Positions 59,641 to 64,000 of a DNA stretch of 64,000 bases are shown one piece after another. Positions within the stretch are counted from its first letter, which is position 1, and each line of letters opens with the position of its first letter. The stretch lies in contig CM060472.1 of the NCBI GenBank assembly GCA_030544235.1, forward strand, positions 17,357,654 through 17,421,653. Direction: 5' to 3'. The translations under genes were made by a program, and so were the position numbers. The stretch is from Lepturacanthus savala. Its lineage: Eukaryota; Chordata; Actinopteri; Scombriformes; Trichiuridae. Below the pieces are notes generated by a model. The model ran no database searches, was not told the origin of the DNA, and saw only the letters and a list, made by a program, of their open reading frames with translations.

Positions 59641-60714
59641 ATGATTGACAAGCACCATCAAATTTCACCTGCTAAACTCTGACCCACATTCAGCACAAGG
59701 CTCATCATTACAAAATAAAATCAATAGGATCCCTCAGTTATTACAATAATTAACTCCGGTAAATATACAGGACCAGTGGACTCTATTAATTCTGTAGTTC
59801 CACTCTGTCTTCATGAGATCAGGTTTTTATTCGTATTGTGTTATTTGAATGGTTAAAATGAAAAGGTCTGTTTTCTGCTTTTACAGCCTGTATGTGTCTG
59901 TTTGAGATGAGGCAGTGAGGTCAGGCCTCTGAACGTCTTTAATTCTGTAATGACATTGTTTAATATGGATTTGGGCATAATGGTCAATACTGGATGTGTT
60001 TAATAAGCTGAGTGTGATCAGATGTGATCGGTTGATCAGATCTGTCACTGGGAAGTTCCACGCCCTGCTGCTGCTGTACTGACACAACATGGACCCACAG
60101 GTCACATTTCTCTTCTTCGGTGGTGGCTCCACTGAAGCCGCTGCACTTCGTTCAATCTGGATCCGTCTCTTCACTTGATTGATCAGTCTTATTAGCAGCA
60201 AGACGCTGCTCCTCTCATCCGTAACAGCAGGAACAGCATCACCAGCAGATGGTGGCTCAGAAAAGGCCCATTAATTAACCTTACTATCATTTTGCATAAA
60301 AAAATACAAAGTTTGTTCCTGTAAGTTTGTTTTTTAAAAAAGTTATTTAAAAATATTTTTTTTTCTCCAGCAGATAAAAACAGCTGAAGATGAAGATTAG
60401 AGGTTCACCTTGCTGTGCACTGTTCCATTTGACTGGTAAACAACGTTACCCCATTAAATACTAATCTTACAAATTAGCATATGTTGCTGCAGAGAATAGC
60501 TTCATACATCATATGTTACTCAGCTGCTCAGTACACACACACACACACTGCTGTTACACCGAGATGATAGATGTTATGTATATAAATATATTGTTCAGTC
60601 TTTATTGTGCTTGAAATTAACTCATTTCATCACCAGCCAAAAACGGCTGCTCGACTTTTAAGTTACATCAGATTTTTCATAAGCAACAATGACTCTGGGA
60701 GCTCTGGGAACTTC

Positions 60715-60790
60715 ACCATCTTATAACTTCATCATATTATAACCTCATTATGTTATAATTTCATCATATTATAACTTCATCATGTTATCA
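60715..60790 (+). repeat. TTATAACTTCATCATA minisatellite
   Basis: Five units of 15-17 bases, CATCATATTATAACTT with ATGTTATA variants. Confidence 0.92.
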
Positions 60791-60869
60791 ACCAAAGTTA
60801 TGTTTTACCAACGTTCAGCAGGTTCATTTAAAGCCTTTAAATGTTGTCCTGAAGAACAATTTGAATCCA

Positions 60870-60970
60870 GAACTTTTTCTTGTAAAGGAGTACTTTTGAC
60901 TATATTTAAACAACAGTGTTTTGAGTTTTACTCCAGTAAAGTATCTGAGCACTCCGTCCACCACTGGAAA
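60870..60970 (+). repeat. GAGTAC dispersed repeat, 3' part
   Basis: GAGTACTTTTGACTATATTT then TTTACTCCAGTAAAGTATCT, CCACCACTGGAA. The ending corresponds to the 3' end of the family as I recall it. Confidence 0.6.
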
Positions 60971-61169
60971 CAACACTGTGTCAGTCGTCTACTTCCTGTC
61001 AGAAGCATTGAGCCTCAATCCCATTAAAGCACAACACAACAGCAGCTTATAACAGCAGGGCTGTAATTTTATAGCAAATGTCACTCAGACGGATGTTAAC
61101 AGTGTATTTGCAGTGGACTGAGACACATTTGGGCTGATTAGTATTTATGGAAGGATGGCGTTTCTGTGT

Positions 61170-61212
61170 ATGTGCGTGTGTGTATGTGTGTGCGTGTGTG
61201 TTTGTGTGTTAG
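61170..61212. repeat. GT microsatellite, interrupted
   Basis: GTGTGTGTATGTGTGTGCGT and TGTTTGTGTG. Confidence 0.9.
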
Positions 61213-61640
61213 TAAGATAAACAAACATGTTGAGCGCCTCCTGGTGCAGAGGAAAACTTGCTTCTTGCTCAGCTTCTTGTTGAACATTTCTGACCATCGG
61301 AAAGTGTCCTCTCACATATCGGCTGCCGTTTCCTCGCAGTGCAGATATGTTATGAGGGAATCACACCTTTACTTTGCAAAAACAGACATAACACCACTAA
61401 ATTATGTCTGCCATCAACGTCGCGGCTCATACATTTTGATGTCGGGTTAATGTGAATTTAAATGGGTCGATATGCGCTTCACCCGCTTAATCACGACCCC
61501 CTGATTTGATTTTGTATCTCCCTCGGTGAGCTAATATTCCACAGATTAAAATTTCATGTGGAGCTCATATCAGAAATCCATTATTAACATGGAGACGGGC
61601 TCGCCGGTCGCACCCTGAGCTCCAGCAAAAGGGGACAAAC

Positions 61641-61724
61641 TCATGTGTGTACACGCACACGCGCACACACACACACACGTGCGCGCGCACACACACACAC
61701 ACGTGCGCGCGCACACAGGCACAG
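61641..61724. repeat. CA/CG tract with CACGTGCGCGCGC units
   Basis: The unit CACACACACGTGCGCGCGCA occurs twice in tandem with a partial third. GTGCGCGCGCAC is a palindrome with Z-DNA-forming alternation. Confidence 0.95.
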
Positions 61725-63074
61725 AGACTCTGCAGTGTCCCTGAGGACCTAAAGACAAATCTCCCTTTGTAGAAATATGGAGGAATTTCCTTCTAAGCTG
61801 CATTCGTGCTCCCTCAACATTCACAAATGTCTTCCTGGTTTCATGAAACATTTTCATCAGCGTAACCTTCGTATTTTTCCATTACGGTGTTTGCAACAAC
61901 AGCTCATTGGGGTGTCGCTGGGGTAAATGCATTTTTCCGTTTTATGCATCATTCATGATATCATTTGTGAGATTGAATTCCTCGGGCTGAGGTGAGAGTG
62001 CTGCTGATGGTTCTGGTTTAGGAGGAGGACGACGAGGAGTTGAAGGAAATGGTTTGATTCCTCTTATTGATCAACACCAGGACCCTGTAAATTATTAATG
62101 TTGCTCCACTTCTTCTCTCTCAATCTTTCTGAAACTTCTGACCAATTTATGTTCAACACTGAACTACGCGAGTTATTGAATTAGATTTTCTCTAATCAAA
62201 GATGTTTTAATAAACAATAACTTAATAACTGGGCATAAATTCAATCAGTTTTTAAGTTGATTACTCACTAAATTAAATTGTTCCCACAAATTTTCTGTTA
62301 TTTTAAATGATTTGTTGTGTGTTATGTATTTAATCACAATTATAGATGCAAGTTTTCAAGGTAACAACTGTTTAATATATTAAGTTTCTCCAATTAAACT
62401 TTCTTCAGTAGTTTTTTTTCAAGTTTTTGTAGCTTATAAAATAATATATATATATAGCTTTCTTACACTAATCCTCTGCTACCCACGTGGAGAATCTTAC
62501 AGTATGATGGAATGATCATGTTGTTCCACTGTTGCTGTTTCTACCCGTTCTCCTTCCTGCTGTGAAGCTCAACTGCTCTGATTCAGAACACAGCAGATCT
62601 CAGCAGATCATCTGTCATTGGTCGGCTGAGGCTCAGTTTCCCAGAATGCATTTAACACCATCAGTGGTTGAGATTAAGTCATTTTCTTTGACTGTTAATA
62701 TGTCACTTTATAAGTATTTAAATTCCTTATATGTGGTCATTTTATCCAAATAGCATCTATTTGAGGAGCATCTCAACGGTAAATTTAAGCAGATCACCCT
62801 GTCAGTCAGAGGCTTTAAACACACTGTGACCTCTGACATATTCTGACCTTTAATATTCTTCACACTGACGCTGGAGCCTCCAACCTTCAGGATGAAGAAA
62901 AACCTAGAATCATCAGAATCATAAGCTAAAAACTAATTACAAACACTAAGAATGTCCAGCTGAACATGGAACTATAACAGATCAGTGGGAGGAGCCATGG
63001 GAACAAGACGCTTTTCAATTCTTACTGTTCTTTGTGTAAGAAATACACTATAAATAAAGCTGCCTTGCCTAATT

Positions 63075-63200
63075 ATGCAGTACTCAACTCATAAGTACTT
63101 TACTCTTGTTTAGTACTTCAGAATATGTAACTGGTAATTCTTCTATACTTTAGCTTTATTAAGAATGCAGTACTTTTACTTGTAATGCAGTATTTAGATA
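63075..63200 (+). repeat. GAGTAC-type dispersed repeat fragment
   Basis: CAGTACTCAACTCATAAGTA, CTTTACTCTTG and GCAGTACTTTTACTTGTAAT. Same family as 45.34 kb, diverged. Confidence 0.55.
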
Positions 63201-64000
63201 CTTCCTGTGTGTCTTGTACTAATCCTGTGATGAATCCAGCCTTTTTCCATGGGTCCCAGCAGTGATTCAGTCTGATTTAAACACGGGTTTAAAGGCTCAG
63301 TTCGGTGAGATGGAGGGTTGAGATGATGCAGGGTGTGAGGGAGTTTCGGCCTCATCAGGAAACAGCAGAGTGACAATCTCTCTGTTTCCCTCCTCACTCC
63401 ATCAGCTGCTCTCAAACAGAGGCACAATGCAATTTTCACTTATGAATCTACTGCAAAGCAAATAGCATCCGCTGTTTTCCTGCTGCACAAACACAGGCTG
63501 AATAACGAGTCCGGGTCATGGACTCATTTGTTATTCCTTAATGTGGCACCGCTCACCAGGGAACACTGAGGCCGCCACGAGAAACGACACGGCGAGATGT
63601 AAAAGCATCATACGTCTAACTGCAGCGGAGAAACCTCGTCTCGGTTTCTGTCAGATCTGCAGAGAAATGACAACACGGTGGAGGCGAGAGCTGCGGAAAT
63701 ATTGAAATATATATTAAAGAATTATTTCTCAATGGAAAACAGCAACAACAAAAGTAATAAAAAAGCAATAATGGAAGTGTTGTGCAGGGAAAGCCACTCA
63801 GAACAAATCAACATTTATGTGACATCAGTACGGTTCAGTGCTGGAACTGATGCAATGATTTTCAATTACAGAACAGTGATGTGGAGTTTTAAATATATTT
63901 ATATATTTTATTTTCCATCACATGTTCTGAGAGCTGCTATAAACCACAGTTAGATGCCAAACAAATAAACACGCTGCATAAATTCATACATTCCTGATGT

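Larger units (their letters stand above)
55829..64000 (-). other. rbms3: Intron upstream of the RRM2 exon (partial)
   Basis: At least 8.2 kb, containing GT/TA tracts, a GGA-rich tract (58.26-58.37 kb), a CTG-rich minisatellite (59.5 kb), fragments of the GAGTAC dispersed repeat (56.5, 60.9 and 63.1 kb), and GC-balanced blocks at 57.1-57.3, 57.95-58.2 and 61.36-61.62 kb. No RRM1 exon was recognised. Confidence 0.7.

Noticed and set aside
55835..64000. Search for RRM1 exons (GYGFVDF region) on the minus strand
   Set aside because: No match with splice sites was seen. The upstream exons are likely beyond position 64000.

Overview
The window is about 64 kb of a vertebrate nuclear genome, almost certainly a ray-finned (teleost) fish. 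Evidence: canonical GT-AG exons separated by long introns, very dense CA/GT microsatellites, many minisatellites, and several old dispersed repeats of a kind common in teleosts. There are no bacterial-style operons, CRISPR arrays or phage genes. Long open frames that lack splice sites are either translations of simple repeats or no longer than chance allows.

The one gene I can support is rbms3, an RNA-binding motif, single-stranded interacting protein, on the minus strand. Transcription runs from high to low coordinates. Seven coding exons are visible: 55671-55828, 52079-52158, 24102-24208, 18090-18133, 17013-17109, 15353-15403 and 7704-7814. All have splice sites, and their phases join exactly into 648 bases (216 codons). 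Together they encode the second RRM, the basic segment after it, and much of the Pro/Met/Gln/Ser/Thr-rich C-terminal region. The first RRM and N-terminus should lie beyond position 64000, and the last C-terminal exon(s) and 3' UTR before position 1. Roughly 1% of the window is coding.

Region by region: 1-7703 is the start of a downstream intron with two nested old repeats near 2.7-3.5 kb. 7.7-18.1 kb holds the four C-terminal exons. 18.1-24.1 kb is a microsatellite-rich intron with several local duplications. 24.2-52.1 kb is a 27.9 kb intron with most of the minisatellites and a few candidate regulatory blocks. 52.1-55.8 kb holds the two RRM2 exons and one well-preserved dispersed repeat with a probable target-site duplication. 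55.8-64 kb is the downstream part of the intron that follows RRM1.

I found no new gene system. The observations most worth checking are: a duplicated exon-like segment (about 22.49 and 24.91 kb), one copy of which sits inside a minisatellite; a dispersed element found twice next to TATC tetranucleotide arrays; a degenerate TTAGG-like tract at 47.4 kb; regularly spaced ATCAAT sites at 33.8 kb; perfect inverted repeats at 3.64, 8.17 and 52.34 kb; and one repeat family with seven or more remnants across the window.
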